Part shown: positions 1 to 10,505 of the stretch, piece after piece
Numbering within the stretch: position 1 is the stretch's first letter
Layout of the letters: every line of letters starts with the position of its first letter
From: Hymenopellis radicata
Lineage: Eukaryota; Basidiomycota; Agaricomycetes; Agaricales; Physalacriaceae
Reading direction: 5' to 3'
Assembly: GCA_015501595.1 (NCBI GenBank)
Contig: JADNRX010000224.1
Span: 25,706 to 89,705, forward strand
DNA: 64,000 nucleotides
The notes under the pieces: model-generated
What the model was told of the DNA's origin: nothing
Database searches by the model: none
What the model saw: only the letters and a program-made list of their open reading frames with translations
Made by a program: the position numbers and the translations under genes

Positions 1-260
1 GCATGCTTTTAGGCTCCATGTGACATTGCTGTTTATGTTACAGATGGTCTTGGCAGTATGCGGAGGAAGCGTTGAAGGAACCTCTTCGGGATTCTCGTCA
101 GTACAGCTGTGCTTCCATAACACGCGCTCACGTCTCGAGACTTATGATTCCTTGTACGTGCATATGGAGGGTGCGACTGGGCCTGTATGGTCAGCATGGC
201 CGCATTTATGGCGTTCGTGTCTGGAGGCGATAAGTTATCGTGTGGAAGACATTGAGCGAC
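1..260. other. No gene recognised upstream of the protease
   Basis: Short open frames exist on both strands but none has recognisable motifs or a convincing splice pattern. The stretch reads as the promoter-side flank of the metalloprotease gene that follows, possibly with the remnant of something older at the window edge. Confidence 0.4.
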
Positions 261-267
261 TATAAAA
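261..267 (+). promoter_or_regulatory. TATA box of the M35 protease gene
   Basis: TATAAAA lies 58-64 bases before the ATG at 325. This is a normal spacing for a fungal TATA element and supports that ATG as the start. Confidence 0.6.
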
Positions 268-324
268 GTCAACGCAGCGTACTGAAATACTCCACCAGTA
301 GTCTGCTAGGTATCCATCCACACA

Positions 325-1660
325 ATGTTCGCCCCCTCCCTTCGCAGCTTCTTGACCGCTCTCTGCTTGTCGGCAATCACTGCTTCGGCTGCGCCTTCTC
401 TGTCGTTGTCGGTAACCGGTAAGCAGGCGTCATGCCCATAACATTGGAAAATTGCTAAGAAAGTTGCCTCGTAGGAGCTGACTCTGTCGTCGATGTTAAC
501 AACCTTGAGGTTGCCACGACCCTCACCAACTCTGGTGACGAGACGTTGAAGATCCTTAACGACCCATCTTCTATCCTCGTCAACTCGTACGCGACCAACA
601 GCTTCGCCATCAACAGCCTCGGCGTGAACGCATCCCCGTTGTTCACTGGTGTCAAGGTCAAATATGTACCCGAACAAGTCGCCGCCAAAGGTGCCGACTC
701 TTCTTTCACTGTCCTCGCTCCCGGCGAGTCGGTGACTGTCTCCCACAACTGTAAGGCTTCTCTTTGTCGATCATTTCAAAACGTGTTCTGATGTTCCGAA
801 TCGCAGTGGGTGCCGCGTACAACTTCACCAACTCCGGTGAGGCGGCGTACAGCATCGCTGCTGACAATGTCTTCAGCGTTGTCGATGCATCTGGCTCGCT
901 TCAGTCGCTCAAGGCGTCCGTGGACACCCACACCGCTGAGCTCACCGGTGCCCTAGCTGTTGCTCGCCGCTCCAACCTCGAGAAGCGCATCTCTTACAAT
1001 GGATGCAGCTCTTCGCGCCAGAGCACCCTCGTCACTGCCGCTGCCGCCGCCCAAAGCTACGCTTCGGCTGCTAATTCGTGAGTTGTACGTCTTCCCATTG
1101 AAGATTACCGCTAAACAGCGTTCTCTGTAGTTACCTCACCGCTAACACTGCGTCTACTGCTCGCTATGTAAAATGGTTCGGAACGTACACCTCGGCTCGC
1201 CACTCGACTGTCGCGTCGCACTTCTCTAAGATGCTCAACTACCCTTTCGCCAACTATGAGTACGACTGTACCTGCACTGACAGCGACGTCTACGCATATG
1301 TCTACTCTGACGACTCCAGCACAATCTACTGTAAGGCTTCTCTTTGTCGATCTCATAAGTTCAAAACGTGTTCTGATGTTCCGAATTTCAAGTGTGTGGC
1401 GTCTTCTGGGAAACGTCAAATACAGGCACTGACTCTCGGGTAAGCGCGTCATTCAATGCAGCTTCTTGCCATCTAAAGATATGTTCCAGGGCGGAACCCT
1501 CATCCACGAGTCGTCCCACTTCACTGTCATCGGCGGAACTGACGACGTTGTTTACGGCCAGAGCGGAGCTGCTGCTCTTGCCATCAGTAGTCCCGCCCAG
1601 GCGATCACTAATGCTGACAGCCACGAGTACTTCGCTGAGAACAACCCAGTTCTCTCATAA
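325..1660 (+). CDS. Secreted peptidyl-Lys metalloendopeptidase (deuterolysin family M35)
   Basis: Zinc endopeptidase of the aspzincin family, expected to cut at the amino side of lysine outside the cell. Six exons: 325-418, 475-750, 807-1077, 1131-1330, 1393-1439, 1490-1660, giving 352 residues. A hydrophobic signal peptide (MFAPSLRSFLTALCLSAITA) is followed by a propeptide that ends at a Lys-Arg. The mature enzyme would start near residue 185 (ISYNGCSSS), about 168 residues, matching the known length of the Grifola enzyme. The HESSH zinc site and the third ligand Asp in GTDDVVYG are present, as is the closing HEYFAENNP motif. Introns 2 and 4 are nearly identical in sequence, and intron 4 ends in AAG. 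A likely polyadenylation signal (AAATAAA) lies about 40 bases past the stop. The gene appears intact. Confidence 0.93.
751..806 (+). repeat. Intron 2 of the M35 gene, near-copy of intron 4
   Basis: This 56-base intron shares its first 22 bases and a further run of about 27 bases with intron 4 at 1331-1392. They differ by a six-base indel and by the last few bases before the acceptor. The exon sequences around the two introns are not duplicated. Confidence 0.9.
1331..1392 (+). repeat. Intron 4 of the M35 gene, near-copy of intron 2
   Basis: A 62-base intron starting GTAAGGCTTCTCTTTGTCGA, as intron 2 does. The acceptor is AAG rather than CAG; using it keeps the frame and restores the family motif LCGVFWE. 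Confidence 0.9.
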
Positions 1661-1864
1661 ATGATGCGGGAAACATTCCATGTTGTAAGATGTAGAATGA
1701 AATAAATTTACGAACTTCGCATGGTTTCGGTGTCGCATATTCTTGACGCATGCTTTGCTTACATCGTTCTTACATATGCTGGTTCTGATTTTCATTGCTT
1801 GACATTGCATGATGGTGTTCGGAACTTGCCGGTCGGGTTTGCTTCCTTCCATCATCATCACAGA

Positions 1865-4800
1865 ATGCCTTACCATGTCATTGTAAGTTTTAGGCCTCCT
1901 TTGGGTGTATGTTCTCATTTCATACGTAGAATGGCGATGATTCAGAGGGCGATGTTGATGAAGACACGCCCAGCCATGCCGACGAAGACTCGGAGTGAGT
2001 ATATGTTATCTTTGGAATCCAGCAGTGAATCTAATTACAGTTAATTACAGTGATGGTGAAAGCATGCCCAGACATAAACGCGCGCGAACGAGCGGTGCCG
2101 CGAATGGCACGACGAGCAAACGGCCTCCCTTAAAACCCAGGCTTCCAGAGGCCGGCGCGTTCAACCCGGAGTATGATATTCGAACACACGGCGTTCCAAC
2201 GCAAACAAACAAGCGGAAGGATTTAAACATTCAACGGGAATACGGCACAAGATCCTTCTGGCCCGTGGAGGCGGGTCTACGTGAATTATTGCAGAACACC
2301 TGGGACGGATGCGTCGCGTTCATGCGCTCCAAACGGCGTGACGCGACCGCGGAGGACATTGAAGTGTGCATCCTGGTAGATGGCGAGCCCGTTCCGCGTA
2401 AAGATCCTCTTGCCGAAGAGCCTCTTGGAGACCTCGAAGATGGCGTAGTCGTCACGTTTCTCTTTCGAGTCAAGAAGACCCTTGCCAGGCCTCCCTGCCT
2501 CCCCCGACCTCCAATCACCGCCAGACAACGGGAAGATGCTCTCCAAGAAGGCAAGCGGCCCCGTTCTCGCCGTTCGCGCTTCGAGCGGAGAGGTGATTGC
2601 GGAGCATGGAGCGACGACCGACTACTCGGCTGGGTCAGTTTTCGATCGGGCAAGGAGCAGTGCGTTGATATTGAGTTGTTCAACGTACATAAGCCTCTCA
2701 CATTGGCCACTATGACATTTGGCGCAAGCACCAAAGCCGAGGAAGTTGAAACAATCGGTGAGTGGGGAGATGGAATGAAGATGGCAAGCGATAATGAATG
2801 CGCAAGATGAACAACGAACTCACGTCAATTTATAGGGGATTAACTGCATCAAAGGTGTCGAAGCCCCACCCGGCGGATGTCCATTATATCACTGGCAATG
2901 TTCAATGGGATTTCGCCTATAACGACGAAAAGTCACTCGAGGTCCGGGAGACTAAAGCCAACATCCCCTTTGTACCTGGTGTTCTCGTTCGGATTGTTGA
3001 CTTTCCGTCGCATAAAGTCGATCTCAAGAAATTTTTGTTTCTATCTCCCCCGAAACAGCGTCTGGCGGCGAAGCGTGGAACCATCATCTTGGATAAGGCT
3101 TTGGCGAAAAATGTTTATGTCTGTCCATTGCTATCATTTCAAATGCCTTTGGTCTTACCAGTAACAGGTGAAAGGAATTCATGTTACCACCATGCCCGAC
3201 CTGGTGTACGGAGTAGACATTCGAACGAACATGCCGCTATCTCGTGATCGCTCAGGTTTACAGTCCGAATTTGAGACTGCCGACACTATCTTCCATATTT
3301 GGGCTGAACTTTTTCCTTCCAGTCGCAAGGCTAGAGACTTGTATATCGACCTTCTACTTGCAAAGTCGAAACCTGTCGAGGTCATCGCTGCTTCGTATGC
3401 GATGACCACGCCGCACTTGAAGCGGCTTTGGAAGCAGCTGAGGAACCGGGAAGGTGATGTCTTTTTCTGTTTGGATAATTCCTCACAGAAGCACATCACG
3501 AAACACATCCTGTGTATGCGACCGTATCCCCTCAACGAACCCTTTTGGGCTCTCCTTAACCGGCGTCAACTTATTCAGTCTCCCGACGCAGCTCGCGCCG
3601 AAAGATTTGGCAACCTCCCTCCATCTCCTGTTCGCAACAGCTTGCTCATGCAGGTTCAGTTCACATTCCACCTCATTGAAGCTTTCAGATGCTTGGAGAA
3701 AAATGCGAGACAGTGTAACTACGAATTCAAGGCTGCACCACCACGTATGGACGTCGAGGTAGTCAACGCAAACGGCGTCATTCTACTCAACGATTTTATA
3801 TTATCCCCCGCCTATATCCACCAAAAGCATCCGCAGTGTCCATCTTACCAGCGGTACCAGGAGAGTCTAGCAGACGACGAACAGCATGGGGCTACGTCCT
3901 TACGGGGACCTCCTACCCACAACAGATTTCCCGATGTTGGATCCGCATTCATTTGTCACTGTGCCGCATTTCATGTCCTTGCCCATCTCGATCGGGAAAT
4001 GGCCGTCGCTGGGCAGGAGAATAGACAGGAGGCCCGCCAAACTGCTCTTCAAACATTGCCGAGGGACGTCGTGTTCCAAATCACAAGGAGGCAGGATGCC
4101 CAGGGATCAGATGTCCCAATGGACATTGGCCTCTCATGGCGAACTTGGAGCTCTGTATCGAAATTCTTGGTTACAGTATCATCCGACGTTACTGGAACAA
4201 GTCGACTGGTCCATGACGTGGAGAACGGCGTAACTCAAGCTGCTACTGCCGCTCTGCCACCCACCGAAGGAGAGACGATAAGTAAGTTCATATACATGTT
4301 TCCTTGAGTGTTGGGAAATTGACTGCCGCCCAGCACTGATATTCTCGCGAACCTTTGAATGCAAAAACAATACTCTTTGCCTCACCGATTTGGTTCCTCG
4401 GGGACAGAAATACGCTGCGCAAGTATGTTCGAACAAAAAAGGATCCCTCTATAGCTTGCCGCTCTATTTTACTGTCCCAGCCTCTCCTCCGCGTTCAGCC
4501 TCGATTGCCGTCGTGCAGCATCTGCCTGATCAGCTGCTCGTTACATGGACAGCCAACCCAGATGCTGATGGCGCCGATAGCTGGATTGTCGTCGTTCGCC
4601 ATGGTGAAAGGGAGCTCCTTCGCAAGGAGGTTTCCACGCCGACGCTGGACACAAGGGTTGAGGACCTGCCGACCGACATCTCGAGTGCTAACGTTTCCGT
4701 GCATGTGTATGCAAAGTCGGCTAAACTCGACGGCCTCACGAGTACGGACTGCGCTTCATGGCCATGTCAAAAAACGAATCCGTCGCCTGCCTTGCCTGAG

Positions 4801-6758
4801 GCTGATGAGGAGATGGCGTATGCTGATAATGAGCGCACTGTTGGCGATGGTGCCCACGACATTGGCAATGCTGGACAGAACGAAGACAGGGAGCAGACCC
4901 CGGAGAACATCGCCGAACTCGTTATTCCAACATATGATGAGCTTGTGGCAAAGCCAAGCCTTTCGGTATGTCCAGGGTTTAACCGGACGACCGCAACTGA
5001 CTTTTGATAACTAGTCGAGCGATGAGAAAACCTACATCAACGTCAACGTCCGGTGGATTACTGTTGACGGCAATAAGAAGAAGCTTACTACTAGGAAGTA
5101 CTTCATCGTCAGTCTCCAAGGAGCCGATGGTCGCCGGTTTGAGGGTACCATGCTCTACATTCACTCCATCGGCGTCCCTGATGATCCTGGTCCAGACGAC
5201 GAGGACGTCGTCGTTGTTTCCCAGTATATTCCCCGGGATCGTATTCAGTCGGACGCGCCACCCAACGAATTCCTGCGGATATGTCATCCACAGCACGGCC
5301 CGGCAGAAAGCTCACATTTCCGTCTTTCGGATATCCTGGACGTGCATTCGGAAGCGATACCCGTCTCGGACCTTGACGTCGTCGCCGAGGTTGGCGGGGA
5401 CAGGTTCTGCAAGTGGAACATTGTCTTTCGTGATGGTGAAGAGCCACAGTTCACCCCGTCCTCGCTTGCGGTGCTACTCCTCCTGCCCTGCCAACGCTGG
5501 AGTTTGGCGAACTCTTGTCTGGGACAGGTAATGCCTCGCTGGGATTCCGGCAGGCGGGCTTTAATAATCGCTTTGCTGTTGAATGTGATGTGTCCCTTGC
5601 CTCTGCTTTCAGTGTCAGTCAACTACTACCAGTGTGCTCTGGATATTCACCTTACCAGCTTCTTCGTAGATGAATTCTCGGACGCCCGTTTTCAAGGAAT
5701 CGACAGAACACTTCTTCTCGCGATCGTGGGCAGCTAAGCCGATGCTGCAATACCCATTCGCGGCTTTACTGGTCAACTGCGATACGAGGAATGGGCGAAC
5801 GATTCCCAAGGACATTCTCATCAAGTGTATTGAAGAGTTTAGACCTGCATATGCTGTGAGTTCTTCCTTCCCTAGATGAACGGAACACTAACCTTCAGGT
5901 CGTGTTAGGTCTGCACTGTGTCACCCGTGAGTGATCGCCTGGGCCTTCAAATAGCTTGTTGATCTTTCCTTTCACAGGACATGAATCGTGGAAAACTGTA
6001 TGATATGACATACAAAGCCATGACGCTGGGTTACTGCCTCAAGTGGCAGGTCCTCGATTCCGCGGATTTCGGTGTTGCCGCACACAAGAAGTATCTCGTC
6101 GTATTCGCCAGTGCGCCTGGACGAGAGATGCCTGATTTTCCTCGGCCAAAGACGAGTCGCGCGCGTACACTCGAAGACGCCATCTCGGATCTGGAATGGG
6201 ACAATGCGACGTGCCGGCCCTCGGGCAAGGGCTTTGCGACGGAGTTTCCCCACCTTGCCGTCGACCAGCGTCAAGCGCTCTCCTGGCACTGTACGGGCTG
6301 CTACTTGCCTGATGTCACATCTTGGGACCCCGATGTCACCGTTGCGAAATGGGATGAACCGTTGCCTGGTAAGCTCTCTATTTTCCGATTCAGTCTTGCT
6401 GTTTACACGGCGGCGTAGACACGTTTCTTCTGCCTTCGGAGACCGTCAAATGTCGCCACCCGCGTAGGTACTTTCAAGTAGATGTTGATATTGCTTTTCT
6501 GACACGTGGATCCCGTAGACCACCCGGAGCGTTTCCTTTCTGTTCGTGAAATGGCACGGATTTTGGGAGTATCGGTAGGCTGCTCATTTTGCTGCGAAAG
6601 GAGTTGAGCTGAAGCACTTTAAGGATGAATGGGAGTTCACCGGCTCCCTTCGGGAACAGTATAGCCAACTGGCCAGTGCCATGCCGGCTTTGCTCTCTCA
6701 GGCCATTGCAGAGGAACTGGGCAAGGTTCTTGTCATGGCTAATCCTCGTCTTGCTTGA
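1865..6758 (+). CDS. GHKL ATPase - FN3 - BAH - divergent DNA C5-methyltransferase fusion, copy 1
   Basis: I know no name for this protein. Acidic leader (about 1865-2150), then a GHKL-type ATPase region: N-box LRELLQNTWDGC near 2278 and a glycine motif GEWGDGMKM near 2757; the usual DxGxG motif is not evident. Next a Cys/His cluster (KHPQC to CHCAAFH, 3828-3975), an FN3-like domain (4480-4740), an acidic linker, a BAH-like domain (5015-5400) and a methyltransferase fold: motif I GELLSGTGNASLGF (5512), NCDTR (5773), motif VIII-like SADFGVAAHKKY (6060), HPHHPERFLSVREMARIL (about 6453-6565) and motif X-like FTGSLREQYSQLASAMP (about 6637). An 18-base microexon (5909-5926) joins AYA to SPD. Frame breaks near 2870 and 5460 and a GC-AG intron (2784-2835) may mark decay or sequence errors. 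An in-frame ATG at 1721 is an alternative start. Presumed nuclear, chromatin role inferred. Confidence 0.7.
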
Positions 6759-7084
6759 GTATACCCATCTGTATCAGTACTATGTTGTGTTTGTATATTG
6801 TATATCCTGTAGAGAATGTTGTACAAACATGACCATCCCCAGAAGATAGACCTAGGCATAGACCAGTCAGATCCTGCCCAAGATGGAATTCATAATAATA
6901 GTAATGATACACAGCAAATGTCCCACGAGGGAACCACCAGCTATACAGGAATCTGCGAGGTGACCACACCCCAACCGAGGGGGCGCTCTGCCCATACAAA
7001 GAGCCCATACAGGACAATACATCATTTTGTGCTCTCCACATTCCCCCCGACATCCGACCAGCGTGTCAAAAGAAAGTAACCGAA
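6759..7084. other. Intergenic spacer
   Basis: The 3' flank of the methyltransferase-like gene. AT-rich stretches and short open frames only; I see no gene or repeat here. Confidence 0.5.
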
Positions 7085-7214
7085 TCTTGTCTTACGCTGT
7101 CCTAGAAGCGCGCTTAACGCGTCAGAAACGCGTCGGATGCGACAGACGAACGGCAATAGCGCCGCCGAGCTGTCACAGAGTCAGTGACGGAAGTAACGCT
7201 GAGACCTTCTTTGC

Positions 7215-7717
7215 AGGACCCCTGAAAATGCCTACAAGAGGTTCGATCCAAAAAAGCCAAATCAGCCCGATTTTGAGATTTATGTATGATCCAAAAGGCC
7301 AATTTCGAGCACTTTTTGAACCACATGTCCAATCCCGAATTGAGCCAAATCTACCTGTCTGAGCTTAGGTTTGGTGTTAGGAGGGCCAAATCTGACCATG
7401 TACCAAGACTTCGACATGTTGAGAACTAAGGACTAACAACTAGTGTGCAAGTGTTGTTTGTCGGACGATGAGTCTGCAGAAGCACAGAATGGTCCCAGAA
7501 CACGACAAAAAGGCTGAATGACTGTAGCAGCAGAAAAAAATACACAATTTGAATGCTCTAGACAAAAAATGGGAGGTCCGATTTTTTTGGGCCAAAAGTG
7601 CTGACTTTTTCGGAGGTCCGATTTATAAGGCCAAAAACGAGCCAAAATCAGAAATTTTCAAGAGCCAAAAACACCCATTTTGGGATCGAACCTCTTGTAG
7701 GCATTTTCAGGGGTCCT
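7215..7717. mobile_element. Non-autonomous DNA transposon (MITE), 503 bp
   Basis: Perfect 35-base terminal inverted repeats beginning AGGACCCCTGAAAATGCCTA close both ends. The 8-base duplication TTCTTTGC flanks the element at 7207-7214 and 7718-7725. The inverted copy of this locus near 44510 reads straight through with one TTCTTTGC, giving an empty-site control. The interior has no long open frame and holds repeated AGCCAAAA-type words. An 8-base duplication fits hAT, but also Zisupton- or P-type elements. Confidence 0.9.
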
Positions 7718-7850
7718 TTCTTTGCCCTCTTGCACTCATACCACGACCTACCAAGGAGCGCCTAGTTCATACAAACGCAAGGATATTCCTCGTCTCGGGA
7801 TCCGTTCTTCTAGTCGTCTTTTCTGGGAGACTTCCGCGAATCATCCTATC

Positions 7851-9401
7851 ATGGTGCGCGTCCGGTCGTCTCGATTCATTCCGCTTTTTTATAACGAGAA
7901 AAGACTCAGCCTGGCATTCCTCTCGAAATCAAAACTCTCATTATCCGAGAGTTATCACCATACGCCTCCAGATCCAACCCTCGCTCTACCCCTGTGTCCG
8001 GAGACGAAAACGCTGCATACATTCGTGACCTCTGCGCAGTCTGCTTGGCCTGGCCAGATACAATTGCCATCATCCGCAAAATCCTCTTCGAAGACATTTC
8101 CATTCGTCCAAACAATCACCATATAGACGCGTCGCTGCGCAACCTTTGCCAGGCCCTAGAAAATGATCCCGGTCTTTCCACGTTCGTCAAGACACTTGAA
8201 TTCTCTCATCGAAACACCAACAGCTCGTCGCGCAAAAAATCTCCCTTCATTCCCACTGCCAGCCGTTCGCTCTTCCTCTCGTTCTTATCCTTCATTCCCA
8301 ACATGCGCAAACTCAGATTTCTTACCCTCGACAACATGTGTTTCCACGATGAGACTTCCATAGAGTTCAACGACTTACGCGTCCTGAAGGAATCCTCGGT
8401 GACGTTCCTCACCCTCAGGAACAGCACCTTCTCCATTCCAGCATTTAACGTGTTCCTCGGTTACTGGGAGGGTAGGGAGCTTGACCTCTCCGTTGACGGT
8501 ATATCCCTCATTCCGCATACCACCTACACGTCGGATCAGATGTTGCTTGAAATCGACGAAGATACAGGGGACTGGGATGAGGAGAATATTCGGACGGAAT
8601 GGGAGATCGACAAGCCCCGCGCGGCGTCCTTCTTATCTGTTACATATCTCGAGCTGAAACTCTCCAACTCCGGAATGCTGATGCTCATGGACTTTTTAGC
8701 GAGTGATGAGTGGTCGCCGTTGAAATCTGTACATGGTTTGGAGATATTCTCGGAAGATGCGATAACCGCCACAACTGTGATCCGGATCAACAATCTCATC
8801 CGACGATACGAACCGGTCTCTTATCTGGGTTTGAATTTCTTCTCCAATGAGTGTATGTGGCGTGCTTTATTTATGATTTCTCCTATCGCCTGACATACTT
8901 TCTTCGCCAGTTGAAGATGCAATTGGTACACCGCTCTATCTTGCCGGGATCGAACATGGGGGCGTCCGTCTAAGGCTTCATAACTGCTTCACTCTTTTCG
9001 AACTGGACAAAGATCTCTTCGAGTGGTACATTGAAAGCTTTGCTGCCGTTCCGCCCAATTCGAGCCTCCGAGAGTTCTGCTTGGAACTTGCTGTACTTGT
9101 TCCCCTCGAAGCCAGGGACTTGGGATCACAAGGTGTTTGGAGGAGACTGGATTCAGCCTTGTCTGGCGACAACTTACAGCTCGAGACCCTCATCATTGAT
9201 GTGTATCTCAAGCCTTCCCCGAATGGCGCCAGGACGCCCGGACTGCCGCAGTTACAGACGTGGTTGATGGAGATTTGTTTTCCGGAGGTTACCGCAAAAT
9301 ATTTCAGATGCAATAAGGAGTCGGAGGAAACGGAAGGAAGGGAGATGAGCGCGCTGAGGTTCTGGATTGGAGATGAGCAGGTCGACCCAAGGAAACACTG
9401 A
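7851..9401 (+). CDS. F-box-like hypothetical protein, family copy A (intact)
   Basis: Three exons, 7851-7853 (the ATG alone), 7910-8852 and 8911-9401, give an open 478-residue protein. The start reads M-PGIPLEIKTLIIRELSPY, which resembles the opening helix of agaric F-box proteins. The middle holds leucine-rich stretches of irregular spacing, as in F-box/LRR-like proteins. No enzyme motif was seen. The exon pattern and sequence are shared with copies at 15064 (B), 42862 (C) and 52910 (D). The start codon directly abutting the intron is conserved in all four copies, but an upstream coding exon cannot be excluded. A substrate-adaptor role in ubiquitination is inference from the F-box-like start only. 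Confidence 0.65.
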
Positions 9402-9660
9402 TTAGGAATACAGTATCGGAAACCTGCTGTTACTCGCGCTACCTCGCTATGAGAGTTTCAAGTTTGATATCAAGTTGAACACTTCTGAATGCCATATCCT
9501 CCGTACTATCAAAACATACGTGTCAGATTCTTCGTCAAATGAAATTCTGGAATGACCAAGGCCGTCTCATATCAAACTTGCCGACCAAAATGCCCCCATC
9601 TATCCCGCCGCCGTCGCGCCTCTCCCGCCATAGAGCGGCGTTGTAATTACTTAATATATC

Positions 9661-9911
9661 ATGCCTAAGAAGCGCATCCTTGTTGTTGGGGGTGGCGTCA
9701 CTGGTTTTACTGTAAGTCTTTACTTAATAATCTACTTTCATCTCATCAACCTTCAGACCGCTTGGGCACTTCTAGATGCCGGCTCGTCGCCGACCCCAAG
9801 AACCGCATCACCTCTCAAATCACTGATGCTCTCTGGGAATTCCCACCCGCTGTCTGTGGAGAGCACACCGACGTAAGGATCTTCGTCCTTGGGCTGATCG
9901 CCGTCTTACCT
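9661..9911 (+). pseudogene. D-amino-acid oxidase fragment (unit A)
   Basis: Contains the FAD-binding start (MPKKRILVVGGGVTGFT), the first intron and part of exon 2 of the oxidase seen complete at 50973. An internal deletion removes the bases between the words for DAG and DPKN. Homology stops at about 9911, inside the second intron, where an unrelated reverse-transcriptase-like sequence begins on the other strand. Confidence 0.85.
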
Positions 9912-9915
9912 AGAG

Positions 9916-10226
9916 AAACGGTGAAACATCCTCATCCACACTGTGATAGCTGTCGAGTACTCTGGATCAAGGCATGGTGCTAAATAAGCTCTCAACGATC
10001 TCCCGATATGATGCAACAGGCCGAACGGATGCCCTATCGAATATGAGGCAGCGCAGCAGGCGCAACGCATCGTCCGATCCCGACCGACCAGTATCCGCCC
10101 AGGCATAACCGCGCCAATCTCTATCCAGAAGTGCGCGCGCGCAATAATTGACTCATGGGCCTCGCACTGCAGAGCGACATGCGCCACAGTTTCCAGGGAT
10201 GATGGATGGCACTGGCTGGCGTGCAT
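9916..10226 (-). pseudogene. Reverse-transcriptase-like element, C-terminal fragment
   Basis: The reverse-strand translation includes ETVAHVALQCEAHESII, resembling the Cys-His knuckle after the reverse-transcriptase region in agaric non-LTR-type elements. No polymerase motif remains. The junction with the oxidase fragment suggests insertion or rearrangement here. Confidence 0.45.
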
Positions 10227-10505
10227 CTAAGTACAAATGGTTCCGCGTGCCCATGTAGGAGGTATAAACGGGTGCTCGTAGGCTTGTTTTATTGGCATGA
10301 GCGACGTCCTTTATGAAACTGTCGACTGTACGTACCTTCGCACTCATTGTGCAGACCAACCTACACAAAAGATTGCTGGATATTGCTGGCCCGTCAGGTG
10401 GGAACTTGTAGAGACTAAGAGAGAGCAAAGTCATCGAGCACTACGCGGTCGGCCGATATAATGAGCTCTGTAACTCATGCAATGATGAGACCATCTCTCT
10501 CAATA

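Larger units (their letters stand above)
7085..9911 (+). repeat. Duplicated unit A (F-box-like gene plus partial oxidase)
   Basis: The 5' region from about 7085 (around the words GCGCGCTTAACGCGTC and GACAGACGAACGGCAATAGC) recurs at 14815-14940, 52640-52790 and, inverted, at 44530-44640. Each copy precedes a member of the same F-box-like gene family. Unit A carries a MITE insertion that the others lack, and its oxidase piece lies downstream of the F-box-like gene rather than upstream. Confidence 0.75.

Noticed and set aside
4355..5014. 219-codon plus-strand frame beside the FN3 region
   Set aside because: The alternative frame carries the FN3-like motif TANPDADGADSWIVVVRHGE shared with copy 2; this one is an overlapping shadow.
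5480..5500. A PCQ tripeptide (LLLLPCQRW) that looks like methyltransferase motif IV
   Set aside because: It is read in the wrong frame: the neighbouring frame gives LEFGELLSGTGNASLGF, which aligns with motif I of copy 2. PCQ would also lie before motif I, which is impossible for the normal order.
7240..7252. tRNA-like B box in the MITE end
   Set aside because: GGTTCGATCC matches the B box, but no A box or cloverleaf can be drawn around it. Kept only as a comment on the element.
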